A stretch of 64,000 nucleotides of DNA. It comes from Hyparrhenia diplandra (Eukaryota > Streptophyta > Magnoliopsida > Poales > Poaceae). Of the stretch, positions 26,201-37,729 are shown in pieces (the stretch's first letter is position 1; the number at the start of each line of letters is the position of its first letter). The stretch lies in the NCBI GenBank assembly GCA_015847255.1, contig JADLZK010002591.1:16762-80761 (forward strand), written 5' to 3'. Position numbers and translations under genes: made by a program. The notes beneath the pieces were generated by a model. That model saw only the letters and a list, made by a program, of their open reading frames with translations, searched no databases and had not been told where the DNA came from.

Positions 26201-29200
26201 CACTTCCTCAAATTAAGGTTATCTAGGGTGAGGCATTTGATTCCCACAACCGTGAAAAAGTCTAGGTCGATTCGATAGCCGCATTGGAAACTTCTCTTTG
26301 TTTTGAGTTCACGCTGAAATCAGCGCGCTAGCAGTCCCCAATGTCACATCCGTAAAACATATATAAACGGTTGGGGAACGCAATGTAATTGATCCTACCA
26401 TCATCTAACCTATCCACCCTAACTTCCTATGTACCTTTCGTGTCGCTCCCTTCTTGTTTTGGCACGTAGGTCCATTACGTAGATTTTCGATGGAATTCCA
26501 AGATTTCGCTCTAAACAAGTGCTACTTTGAGGCCTATGACAAGTGATTCTTAGAAAACTCTCTAATGGTCCACTTCCTCAAATTTAGGTTATCTAGGGTG
26601 AGGCATTTGATCCCACAACCGTGAAAAAGTCTAGGTCGATTCGATAGCCGCATTGGAAACATCTCTTTGTTTGAGTTCACGCTGAAATCAGCGCTAGCAG
26701 TCCCCAATGTCACATCCGTAAACATATATAAACGGTTGGGGAACGCAATGTAATTGATCCTACCATCATCTAACCTATCCACCCTAACTTCCTATGTACC
26801 TTTTCGTGTCGTTCCCCATCTTGTTTTTGGCACGTAGGTCCATTACGTAGATTTTCGATGGAATTCCAAGATTTCGCTCTAAACAAGTGGTACTTTGAGG
26901 CCTATGACAAGTGATTCTTAGAAAAACTCTCTAATGGTCCACTTCCTCAAATTTAGGTTATCTAGGGTGAGGCATTTGATCCCACAAACCGAAAAAGTCT
27001 AGGTCGATTCGATAGCCACATTGGAAACATCTCTTTGTTTTGAGTTCGCGCTGAAATCAGCGCTAGCAAATCCCCAATGTCACATCCGTAAAACATATAT
27101 AAACGGTTGGGGAACGCAATGTAATTGATCCTACCATCATCTAACCTATCCACCCTAACTTCCTATGTACCTTTCGTGTCGCTCCCCTTCTTGTTTTGGC
27201 ACGTAGGTCCATTACGTAGATTTTCGATGGAATTCCAAGATTTCGCTCTAAACAAGTGCTACTTTGAGGCCTATGACAAGTGATTCTTAGAAAACTCTCT
27301 AATGGTCCACTTCCTCAAATTTAGGTTATCTAGGGTGAGGCATTTGATTCCCACAACCGTGAAAAAGTCTAGGTCGATTCGATAGCCACATTGGAAACTT
27401 CTCTTTGTTTTGAGTTCGCGCTGAAATCAGCGCTAGCAGTCCCCAATGTCACATCCGTAAAACATATATAAACGGTTGGGGAACGCAATGTAATTGATCC
27501 TACCATCATCTAACCTATCCACCCTAACTTCCTATGTACCTTTTCGTGTCATTCCCCATCTTGTTTTGCAGACGTAGGTCATTACGTAGATTTTCGATGG
27601 AATTCCAAGATTTCGCTCTAAACAAGTGCTACTTTGAGGCCTATGACAAGTGATTCTTAGAAAAACTCTCTAATGGTCCACTTCCTCAAATTTAGGTTAT
27701 CTAGGGTGAGGCATTTGATCCCACAACCGTGAAAAAGTCTAGGTCGATTCGATAGCCACATTGGAAACATCTCTTTGTTTTGAGTTCGCGCTGAAATCAG
27801 CGCTAGCAGTCCCCAATGTCACATCCGTAAAACATATATAAACGGTTGGGGAACGCAATGTAATTGATCCTACCATCATCTAACCTATCCACCCTAACTT
27901 CCTATGTACCTTTCGTGTCGTTCCCCTTCTTGTTTCGCACGTAGGTCCATTACGTAGATTTTCGATGGAATTCCAAGATTTCGCTCTAAACAAGTGCTAC
28001 TTTGAGGCCTATGACAAGTGATTCTTAGAAAAACTCTCTAATGGTCCACTTCCTCAAATTTAGGTTATCTAGGGTGAGGCATTTGATCCCACAACCGTGA
28101 AAAAGTCTAGGTCGATTCGATAGCCGCATTGGAAACTTCTCTTTGTTTTGAGTTCGCGCGAAATCAGCGCTAGCAGTCCCCAATGTCACATCCGTAAACA
28201 TATATAAACGGTTGGGGAACGCAATGTAATTGATCCTACCATCATCTAACCTATCCACCCTAACTTCCTATGTACCTTTCGTGTCGCGTTCCCCTTCTTG
28301 TTTTGCAGACGTAGGTCCATTACGTAGATTTTCGATGGAATTCCAAGATTTCGCTCTAAACAAGTGGTACTTTGAGGCCTATGACAAGTGATTCTTAGAA
28401 AAACTCTCTAATGGTCCACTTCCTCAAATTTAGGTTATCTAGGGTGAGGCATTTGATCCCACAACCGTGAAAAAAGTCTAGGTCGATTCGATAGCCACAT
28501 TGGAAACTTCTCTTTGTTTTGAGTTCGCGCTGAAATCAGCGCTAGCAAAGTCCCCAATGTCACATCCGTAAAACATATATAAACGGTTGGGGAACGCAAT
28601 GTAATTGATCCTACCATCATCTAACCTATCCACCCTAACTTCCTATGTACCTTTCGTGTCAAAGCTCCCCTCTCTTGTTTTGGTACGTAGGCTCCATTAC
28701 GTAGATTTTCGATGGAATTCCAAGATTTCGCTCTAAACAAGTGCAACTTTGAGGCCTATGACAAGTGATTCTTAGAAAAACTCTCTAATGGTCCACTTCC
28801 TCAAATTTAGGTTATCTAGGGTGAGGCATTTGATCCCACAACCGTGAAAAAGTCTAGGTCGATTCGATAGCCACATTGGAAACATCTCTTTGTTTTGAGT
28901 TCACGCTGAAATCAGCGCTAGCAGCCCCCAATGTCACATCCGTAAACATATATAAACGGTTGGGGAACGCAATGTAATTGATCCTACCATCATCTAACCT
29001 ATCCACCCTAACTTCCTATGTACCTTTTCGTGTCGTTCCCCTTCTTGTTTTGGCACGTAGGTCCATTACGTAGATTTTCGATGGAATTCCAAGATTTCGC
29101 TCTAAACAAGTGCAACTTTGAGGCCTATGACAAGTGATTCTTAGAAAAACTCTCTAATGGTCCACTTCCTCAAATTTAAGTTATCTAGGGTGACGCATTT

Positions 29201-30657
29201 GATCCCACAACCGTGAAAAAGTCTAGGTCGATTCGATAGCCGCATTGGAAACATCTCTTTGTTTTGAGTTCGCGCTGAAATCAGCGCTAGCAATCCCCAA
29301 TGTCACATCCGTAAACACATATATAAACGGTTGGGGAACGCAATGTAATTGATCCTACCATCATCTAACCTATCCACCCTAACTTCCTATGTACCTTTCG
29401 TGTCGCGTTCCCCTTCTTGTTTTTAAGACGTAGGTCATTACGTAGATTTTCGATGGAATTCCAAGATTTCGCTCTAAACAAGTGCTACTTTGAGGCCTAT
29501 GACAAGTGATTCTTAGAAAAACTCTCTAATGGTCCACTTCCTCAAATTTAGGTTATCTAGGGTGACGCATTTGATCCCACAACCGTGAAAAAGTCTAGGT
29601 CGATTCGATAGCCGCATTGGAAACTTCTCTTTGTTTTGAGTTTGCGCTGAAATCAGCGCTAGCAAAATCCCCAATGTCACATCCGTAAAACATATATAAA
29701 CGGTTGGGAAACACAATGTAATTGATCCTACCATCATCTAACCTATCCACCCTAACTTCCTATGTACCTTTCGTGTCGTTCCCCTTCTTGTTTCGGCACG
29801 TAGGTCTCCATTACGTAGATTTTCGATGGAATTCCAAGATTTCGCTCTAAACAAGTGCTACTTTGAGGCCTATGACAAGTGATTCTTAGAAAAACTCTCT
29901 AATGGTCCACTTCCTCAAATTTAAGGTTATCTAGGGTGAGGCATTTGATTCCACAACCGCGAAAAAAGTCTAGGTCGATTCGATAGCCGCATTGGAAACT
30001 TCTCTTTGTTTTGAGTTTGCGCTGAAATCAGCGCTAGCAGTCCCCAATGTCACATCCGTAAAACATATATTAACGGTTGGGAAACACAATGTAATTGATC
30101 CTACCATCATCTAACCTATCCACCCTAACTTCCTATGTACCTTTCGTGTCGCTCCCCTTCTTGTTTCGCAGACGTAGGTCTCCATTACGTAGATTTTCGA
30201 TGGAATTCCAAGATTTCGCTCTAAACAAGTGCTACTTTGAGGCCTATGACAAGTGATTCTTAGAAAAACTCTAATGGTCCACTTCCTCAAATTTAAGGTT
30301 ATCTAGGGTGAGGCATTTGATTCCCACAACCGTGAAAAAGTCTAGGTCGATTCGATAGCCGCATTGGAAAATCTCTTTGTTTTGAGTTCACGCTGAAATC
30401 AGCGCTAGCAAATCCCCAATGTCACATCCAGAAACATATATAAACGGTTGGGGAACGCAATGTAATTGATCCTACCATCATCTAACCTATCCACCCTAAC
30501 TTCCTATGTACCTTTCGTGCCGTTCCCCTTCTTGTTTCGGTACGTAGGTCCATTACGTAGATTTTTTGATGGAATTCCAAGATTTCGCTCTAAACAAGTG
30601 CTACTTTGAGGCCTATGACAAGTGATTCTTAGAAAACTCTCTAATGGTCCACTTCCT

Positions 30658-31030
30658 CAAATTAAGGTTATCTAGGGTGAGGCAATTGATTCCACAACCG
30701 CGAAAGAGTCTAGGTCGATTCGATAGCCACATTGGAAACTTCTCTTTGTTTTGAGTTCGCGCTGAAATCAGCGCTAGCAGTCCCCAATGTCACATCCAGA
30801 AACATATAGTAACGGTTGGGGAACGCAATGTAATTGATCCTACCATCATCTAACCTATCCACCCTAACTTCCTATGTACCTTTCGTGTCGTTCCCCTTCT
30901 TGTTTCTAAGACGTAGGTCCATTACGTAGATTTTCGATGGAATTCCAAGATTTCGCTCTAAACAAGTGCTACTTTGAGGCCTATGACAAGTGATTCTTAG
31001 AAAAACTCTCTAATGGTCCACTTCCTCAAA
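30658..31030. repeat. Distinct monomer variant, GGCAATTGATTCC type, copy 2
   Basis: It carries the same linked changes as the copy at 21412 and sits 9246 bp away, equal to 25 monomers. It differs in its TATA-like core, reading ATATAGTAACGG. The next monomer matches the one that follows copy 1 (AAGTTATC, GACGC, GCATTGGTAAC). Confidence 0.75.
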
Positions 31031-31549
31031 TTTAAGTTATCTAGGGTGACGCATTTGATCCCACAACCGTGAAAAAGTCTAGGTCGATTCGATAGCCGCA
31101 TTGGTAACATCTCTTTGTTTTGAGTTCGCGCTGAAATCAGCGCTAGCAGTCCCCAATGTCACATCCAGAAACATATATAAACGGTTGGGGAACGCAATGT
31201 AATTGATCCTACCATCATCTAACCTATCCACCCTAACTTCCTATGTACCTTTCGTGTCGTTCCCCATCTTGTTTCGGTACGTAGGTCGACACAGAGATTT
31301 TCGATGGAATTCCAAGATTTCGCTCTAAACAAGTGGTACTTTGAGGCCTATGACAAGTGATTCTTAGAAAAACTCTCGTATGGTCCACTTCCTCAAATTT
31401 AGATTATCTAGGGTGAGGCATTTGATCCCACAACCGTGAAAAAGTCTAGGTCGATTCGATAGCCACATTGGAAACTTCTCTTTGTTTTGAGTTCGCGCTG
31501 AAATCAGCGCTAGCAGTCCCCAATGTCACATCCAGAAACATATATAAAC

Positions 31550-33246
31550 GGTTGGGGAACGCAATGTAATTGATCCTACCATCATCTAACCTATCCACCC
31601 TAACTTCCTATGTACCTTTTCGTGTCGTTCCCCTTCTTGTTTTGCACGTAGGTCTTCCATTACAGTAGATTTTCGATGGAATTCCAAGATTTCGCTCTAA
31701 ACAAGTCCTACTTTGAGGCCTATGACAAGTGATTCTTAGAAAAACTCTCTAATGGTCCACTTCCTCAAATTTAGAATATCTAGGGTGACGCATTTGATCC
31801 CACAACCGCGAAAAAGTCTAGGTCGATTCGATAGCCGCATTGAAACTTCTCTTTGTTTTGAGTTTGCGCTGAAATCAGCGCTAGCAGTCCCCAATGTCAC
31901 ATCCAGAAACATATATTAACGGTTGGGAAACACAATGTAATTGATCCTACCATCATCTAACCTATCCACCCTAACTTCCTATGTACCTTTTGTGTCGTTT
32001 CCCTTCTTGTTTTGTGCACGTAGGACTCCGACGTAGAGATTTTCGATGGAATTCCAAGATTTCGCTCTAAACAAGTGCTACTTTGAGGCCTATGACAAGT
32101 GATTCTTAGAAAAACTCTCTAATGGTCCACTTCCTCAAATTTTGGATATCTAGGGTGAGGCATTTGATTCCACAACCGCGAAAAAGTCTAGGTCGATTCG
32201 ATAGCCGCATTGGAAACTTCTCTTTGTTTTGAGTTCGCGTTGAAATCAGCGCCAGCAGTCCCCAATGTCACATCCAGAAACATATATTAACGGTTGGGGA
32301 ACGCAATGTAATTGATCCTACCATCATCTAACCTATCCACCCTAACTTCCTATGTACCTTTTGTGTCGTTCCCCTTCTTGTTTCGGTACGTAGGTCGACA
32401 CAGAGATTTTCGATGGAATTCCAAGATTTCGCTCTAAACAAGTGCTACTTTGAGGCCTATGACAAGTGATTCTTAGAAAAACTCTCTAATGGTCCACTTC
32501 CTCAAATTTTGGATATCTAGGGTGAGGCATTTGATTCCACAACCGCAAAAAAAAAAGTCTAGGTCGGTTCTATAGCCGGATTGGAAACTTCTCTTTGTTT
32601 TGAGGCGTTGAAAACAGCGCCAGCAGTCCCTAATGTCACATCCAAAACATATATTAACGGTTGGGGAACGCAATGTAATTGATCCTACCATCATCAAACC
32701 TATCCACCCTAACTTCCTATGTACCTTTCGTGTCATTCCCCTTCTTGTTTCGGTACGTAGGTCGACACGGAGATTATCGATGGAATTCCAAGATTTCACT
32801 CTAAACAAGTGGTACTTTCAGGCCTATGACAAGTGATTCTTAGAAAAACTCTCTAATGGTCCAATTCATCAAATTTAGAATATCTAGGGTGATGCATTTG
32901 ATCCCACAACCGTGAAAAAGTCTAGGTCGATTCAATAGCCGCATTGGAAACTTCTCTTTGTTTTGAGTTCGCGCTGAAATCAGCGCTAGCATCCCTCAAT
33001 GTCACATCCGTAAACATATATTAACGGTTGGGGAACGCAATGTAATTGATCCTACCATCATCTAACCAATCCACCCTAACTTCCTATGTACCTTTCGTGT
33101 CGATTTCCCTTCTTGTTTTGGTGCACGTAGGTATTACCGCAGATTTTTGATGGAATTCCAAGATTTCGCTCTAAACAAGTGCTACTTTGAGGCCTATGGC
33201 ATGTGATTCTTAGAAAAACCCTCTAATGGTCCACTTGTTCAAAGTT
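31550..33246. repeat. Transition zone between the two satellite blocks
   Basis: The last regular TATATAAAC core is at about 31.54 kb and the first permanent TATATTAAC core is at about 31.91 kb. Other right-block features then appear over the next few monomers: CAAATTTTGGATATC, AGCGCCAGC, ATTCCACAACCGC, CTATAGCCGGATTGG, TGAGGTCG or TGAGGCG, and GATTATCGATGG. A GAATATCTAGGGTGATGC monomer starts near 32.87 kb and has relatives at 35.2, 38.46 and 50.97 kb. Confidence 0.8.
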
Positions 33247-33495
33247 AGGTTCTCTAGGGTGTGACATTTGATTCCACAACCGTCAAAAAGTCTAGCTTGA
33301 TTCGATAGCCGCATTGGAATCCACCCTAACTTGCTATGTATCTTTACCATTGCCATTCCCGCCTTGTTTTGGCGTTGGTCGTATTACCGAGATTTTCGAT
33401 GGAATTCCAAGATTTCACTCTAAACAAGTGCTACTTTGAGGCCTATGACAAGTGATTCTTAGAAAAACTCTCTTATGGTCCACTTCCTCAAATTT
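33247..33495. repeat. Shortened monomer, 249 bp, copy 1
   Basis: GCATTGGAATC joins directly to CCACCCTAACTTGC, so about 120 bp of the standard monomer is missing, including the inverted repeat, the CCAATGTCACATCC segment and the TATA-like core. The bases ATC are shared at the two break sites, consistent with microhomology-mediated deletion. A full GACGC-type monomer follows at 33496-33865. Confidence 0.9.
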
Positions 33496-33865
33496 AGATT
33501 ATCTAGGGTGACGCATGTGATCCCACAACCGCGAAAAAGTCTAGGTCGATTCGATAGCCGCATTGGGAACTTCTCTTTGTTTTGAGGTCGCGCTGAAATC
33601 AGCGCTAGCAGTCCCTAATGTCACATCCATAAACATATATTAACGGTTGGGGAACGCAATGTAATTGATCCTACCATCATCTAACCAATCCACCCTAACT
33701 TCCTATGTACCTTTCGTGTCGATTCCCTTCTTGTTTTTTGCACGTAGGCTCCATTAAAGAGATTTTTGATGGAATTCCAAGATTTCGCTCTAAACAAGTG
33801 CTACTTTGAGGCCTATGGCATGTGATTCTTAGAAAAACCCTCTAATGGTCCACTTGTTCAAAGTT

Positions 33866-34123
33866 AGGTTCTCTAGGGTGTGACATTTGATTCCACAACC
33901 GTGAAAAAGTCTAGCTCGATTCGATAGCCGCATTGGAATCCACCCTAACTTGCTATGTATCTTTCGTGCCATTAATTGATCCTACCATCTTGTTTTGGTA
34001 CGTTGGCGTAATACGAGAGATTTTCGATGGAATTCCAAGATTTCACTCTAAACAAGTGCTACTTTGAGGCCTATGACAAGTGATTCTTAGAAAAACTCTC
34101 TTATGGTCCACTTCCTCAAATTT
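33866..34123. repeat. Shortened monomer, 258 bp, copy 2
   Basis: It has the same deletion junction as the copy at 33247, showing that the two are duplicates of one event. In addition a piece reading ATTAATTGATCCTACCAT sits after CTTTCGTGCC, where CCCCTTC would be expected. That piece matches the deleted part of the monomer near GTAATTGATCC, so it looks like a templated insertion. Confidence 0.9.
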
Positions 34124-34489
34124 AGATTATCTTGGGTGACGCATTTGATCCCACAACCGTGAAAAAAGTCTAGGTCGATTCGATAGCCGCATTGGGAACT
34201 TCTCTTTTGTTTTTGAGGTCGCGCTGAAATCAGCGCTAGCAGTCCCTAATGTCACATCCATAAACATATATTAACGGTTGGGGAACGCAATGTAATTGAT
34301 CCTACCATCATCTAACCAATCCACCCTAACTTCCTATGTACCTTTTCATGTCGTTCCCCTTCTTGTTTGATGACGTAGGTCTATTACGTAGATTTTCGAT
34401 GGAATTCCAAGATTTCGCTCTAAACAAGTGCTACTTTGAGGCCTATGACAAGTGATTCTTAGAAAAACACTCTAATGGTCCACTTCCTC

Positions 34490-35802
34490 AAATTTTGGAT
34501 ATCTAGGGTGAGGCATTTGATTCCACAACCGAAAAAAAAGTCTAGGTCGATTCGATAGCCGCATTGGAAACTTCTCTTTGTTTTGAGTTCGCGTTGAAAT
34601 CAGCGCCAGCAGATCCCCAATGTCACATCCAAACATATATTAACGGTTGGGGGGAACGCAATGTAATTGATCCTACCATCATCTCACCAATCCACCCTAA
34701 CTTCCTATGTACCTTTCATGTCGTTCCCCTTCTTGTTTTGAGACGTAGGTCCATTACGTAGATTTTCGATGGAATTCCAAGATTTCGCTCTAAACAAGTG
34801 CTACTTTGAGGCCTATGACATGTGATCTTAGAAAAACCCTCTAATGGTCCACTTGTTCAAATTTAGGTTTTCTAGGGTGTGGCATTTGATTCCACAACCG
34901 CGAAAAAGTCTAGCTTCGATTCTATAGCCGGATTGGAAACTTCTCTTAGTTTTGAGGTCGCGTTGAAATCAGCGCCAAAGCAGATCCCTAATGTCACATC
35001 CGAAACATATATTAACGGTTGGGGAACGCAATATAATTGATCCTACCATCATCTAACCTATCCACCCTAACTTCCTATGTACCTTTCGTGTCATTCCCCT
35101 TCTTGTTTCGGTACGTAGGTCGACACGGAGATTATCGATGGAATTCCAAGATTTCACTCTAAACAAGTGGTACTTTCAGGCCTATGACAAGTGATTCTTA
35201 GAAAAACTCTCTAATGGTCCGCTTCATCAAATTTAGAATATCTAGGGTGATGCATTTGATCCCACAACCGTGAAAAAGTCTAGGTCGATTCAATAGCCGC
35301 ATTGGAAACTTCTCTTTGTTTTGAGTTCGCGCTGAAATCAGCGCTAGCAGTCCTCAATGTCACATCCAGAAACATATATTAACGGTTGGGGAACGCAATT
35401 TAATTGATCCTACCATCATCTAACCAATCCACCCTAACTTCCTATGTACCTTTCGTGTCGTTCCCCTTCTTGTTTTGATGCACGTAGGTCGATTACGTAG
35501 ATTTTTGATGGAATTCCAAGATTTCGCTCTAAACAAGTGCTACTTTGAGGCCTATGGCATGTGATTCTTAGAAAAACCCTCTAATGGTCCACTTGTTCAA
35601 AGTTAGGTTCTCTAGGGTGTGACATTTGATTCCACAACCGTGAAAAAGTCTAGCTTCGATTCGATAGCCGCATTGGAATCTTCTCTTTGTTTTGAGTTCG
35701 CGCTGAAATCAGCGCCTAGCAGTCCCGAATGTCACATCAGAAACATATATTAACGGTTGGGGAACGCCATGTAATTGATCCTACCATCATCTAACCAATC
35801 CA
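34490..35802. repeat. Segmental duplication at 3.24 kb offset, left copy
   Basis: The monomer order is: GGATATC with CATCTCACCAATCC, then TTTTCTAGGGTGTGGC with TTCTCTTAGTTTTGAGG, then GCTTCATCAAATTTAGAATA, then GTTCTCTAGGGTGTGAC. It recurs at 37730-39041. Offsets measured at four markers are 3242 (ATTTAGGTTT at 34861), 3240 (GCTTCATC at 35221), 3238 (ATCTCACC at 34681) and 3237 (ACTTGTTC at 35591). The offset is nine monomers minus about 72 bp, because one truncated monomer lies in between. Confidence 0.85.
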
Positions 35803-35901
35803 CGATGGAATTCCAAGATTTCGCTCTAAACAAGTTCTACTTTGTGGCCTATGACAAGTGATTCTTTGAAAAACTCTCGAATGGTCCACTTCCTCAAATT
35901 T
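35605..35901. repeat. Truncated monomer (297 bp), isolated copy
   Basis: CCAATCCAC joins directly to GATGGAATTCC at about 35803, removing about 72 bp that normally hold the CTATGTACC stretch and the whole hypervariable segment. The same junction defines the regular 2.14 kb HOR about 16.5 kb to the right. Confidence 0.9.
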
Positions 35902-37640
35902 TGGATATCTAGGGTGAGGCATTTGATTCCACAACCGCGAAAAAAGTCTAGCTCGATTCTATAGCCGGATTGGAAACTTCTCTTTGTTTTGATTTCACGT
36001 TGAAATCAGCGCCAGTAGTCCCTAATATCACATCCAGAACAATATATTAACGGTTGGGGAACGCAATGTAATTGATCCTATCATCTAACCTATCCACCCT
36101 AACTTGCTATGTACCTTTCATGTCATTCCCCTTCTTGTTTCGGTACGTTGGTCGACACACAGATTTTCGATGGAATTCCAAGATTTTGCTCTAAACAAGT
36201 GCTACTTTGAGGCCTATGACAAGTGATTCTTAGAAAAACTCTCTTATGGTCCACTTCCTCAAATTTAGATTATCTAGGGTGTGGCATTTGATCCGACAAC
36301 CGCGAAGAAGTCTAGCTCGATTCTATAGCCGGATTGGAAACTTCTCTTTGTTTTGAGGTCGCGTTGAAAACAGCGCCAGCAGTCCCTAATCTCACATCCA
36401 GAAACATATATTAACGGTTGGGGAACGCAATGTAATTGATCCTACCATCATCTAACCTATCCACCCTAACTTCCTATGTACCTTTCGTGCCGTTCCCCTT
36501 CTTGTTTTGATGACGTAGGTCGACGAAGATTTTCGATGGAATTCCATGATTTCGCTCTAAACAAGTGCTACTTTGTGGCCTATGACATGTGACTTTTAGA
36601 AAAACCCTCTAATGGTCCACTTGTTCAAAGCTAGGTTCTCTCGGGTGTGACATTTGATTCCACAACCGTGAAAAAGTCTAGCTCGACTCGATACCCGCAT
36701 TGGAATCTTCTCTTTGTTTTGAGTTCGCGCTGAAATCAGCGCCAACAGTCCCCAATGTCACATCCAGAAACATATATTAACGGTTGGGGAACGCAATGTA
36801 ATTGATCCTACCATCATCTAACCTATCCACCCTAACTTCCTATGTACCTTTCGTCGTTCCCCTTCTTGTTTCGGTACGTAGGTCGACACAGAGATTTTCG
36901 ATGGAATTCCAAGATTTCGCTCTAAACAAGTGCTACTTTGAGGCCTATGACATGTGATTTTTAGAAAAAACCCTCTAATGGTCCACTTGTTCAAAGTTAA
37001 GTTCTCTAGGGTGTGGCATTTGATTCCACAACCGCGAAGAAGTCTAGCTCGATTCTATAGCCAGATTAGAGACTTCTCTTTGTTTTAAGGTCGCGTTGAA
37101 AACAGCGCCAGCAGTCCCTAATCTCACATCCAGAAACATATATTAACGGTTGGGGAACGCAATGTAATTGATCCTACCATCATCTAACCAATCCACCCTA
37201 ACTTCCTATGTACCTTTCGTGTCGTTCCCCTTCTTGTTTCGGTACATAGGTCGACACAGAGATTTTCGATGGAACTCCAAGATTTCGCTCTAAACAAGTG
37301 CAACTTTGAGGCCTATGACAAGTGATTCTTAGAAAAACTCTCTAATGGTCCACTTGTTTCAAATTTAGGTTCTCTAGGGTGAGGCATTTGATTCCACAAC
37401 CGCGAAAAAGTCTAGCTCGATTCTATAGCCGGACTGGGAACTTCTCTTTGTTTTGATTTCACGTTGAAATCAGCGCCCGATAGTCCCCAATGTCACATCC
37501 GTAAACAAATATTAACGGTTGGGGAACGCAATGTAATTGATCCTACCATCATCTAAGCTATCCACCCTAACTTCCTATGTACCTTTCATGTCGTTCCCTT
37601 TCTTGTTTCGGTGACGTAGGTCGACACGAGATTTTTGATG
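35605..37640. repeat. Isolated complete copy of the 2.14 kb six-monomer HOR
   Basis: The monomer order equals that of the 51.6-60.2 kb HOR. It runs truncated monomer, TGATTTCACG/CCTATCATCT monomer, TCTTATGG/GTGGCATTTGATCCG monomer, CCATGATTTCGC/CTCTCGGGTGTGAC monomer, TTAAGTTCTC/CCAGATTAGAG monomer, and GGAACTCCAAG monomer. It stands alone here, flanked by a different arrangement. It is probably either the seed of the later array or a copy transferred from it. Confidence 0.85.
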
Positions 37641-37729
37641 GAATTCCAAAATTTCGCTCTAAACAAGTGCTACTTTGAGGCCTATGACAAGTAATTCTTA
37701 GAAAAAACTCTCTAATGGTCCACTTCCTC

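Larger units (their letters stand above)
1..31900. repeat. Homogenised satellite block, TATATAAAC type
   Basis: About 86 monomers are nearly identical outside a few variable microsites. Nearly all carry ATATATAAACGG, CTAACCTATCC and either AGGTTATCTAGGG or AAGTTATCTAGGG. Recurring alternatives are GCCACATTGG versus GCCGCATTGG, AACATCTC versus AACTTCTC, GTGCTAC versus GTGGTAC or GTGCAAC, and GAGGCATT versus GACGCATT. Isolated core variants appear only near the right edge (ATATATTAACGG at about 30.07 kb, ATATAGTAACGG at about 30.8 kb). Low divergence implies recent amplification or active homogenisation. I saw no strict higher-order period in the first 16 kb. Confidence 0.9.
33247..34495. repeat. 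Tandem pair of short-plus-full composite units
   Basis: Two units, 33247-33865 (619 bp) and 33866-34495 (630 bp), each consist of one shortened monomer followed by one full monomer with TCTTATGGTCC upstream and a GACGC core. The matching junctions lie at 33311 and 33930, 619 bp apart. This is a local two-copy higher-order duplication that did not expand further in this window. Confidence 0.85.

Noticed and set aside
332..29737. Dozens of 60-126 residue open reading frames on the minus strand, many beginning MDRLDDGRINYI or MMVGSITL
   Set aside because: They are translations of the same satellite monomer. The monomer is about 3 x 123 bp, so a frame can stay open for up to one copy. Ends shift with each small indel, several frames of the same DNA are open, and there is no gene structure.
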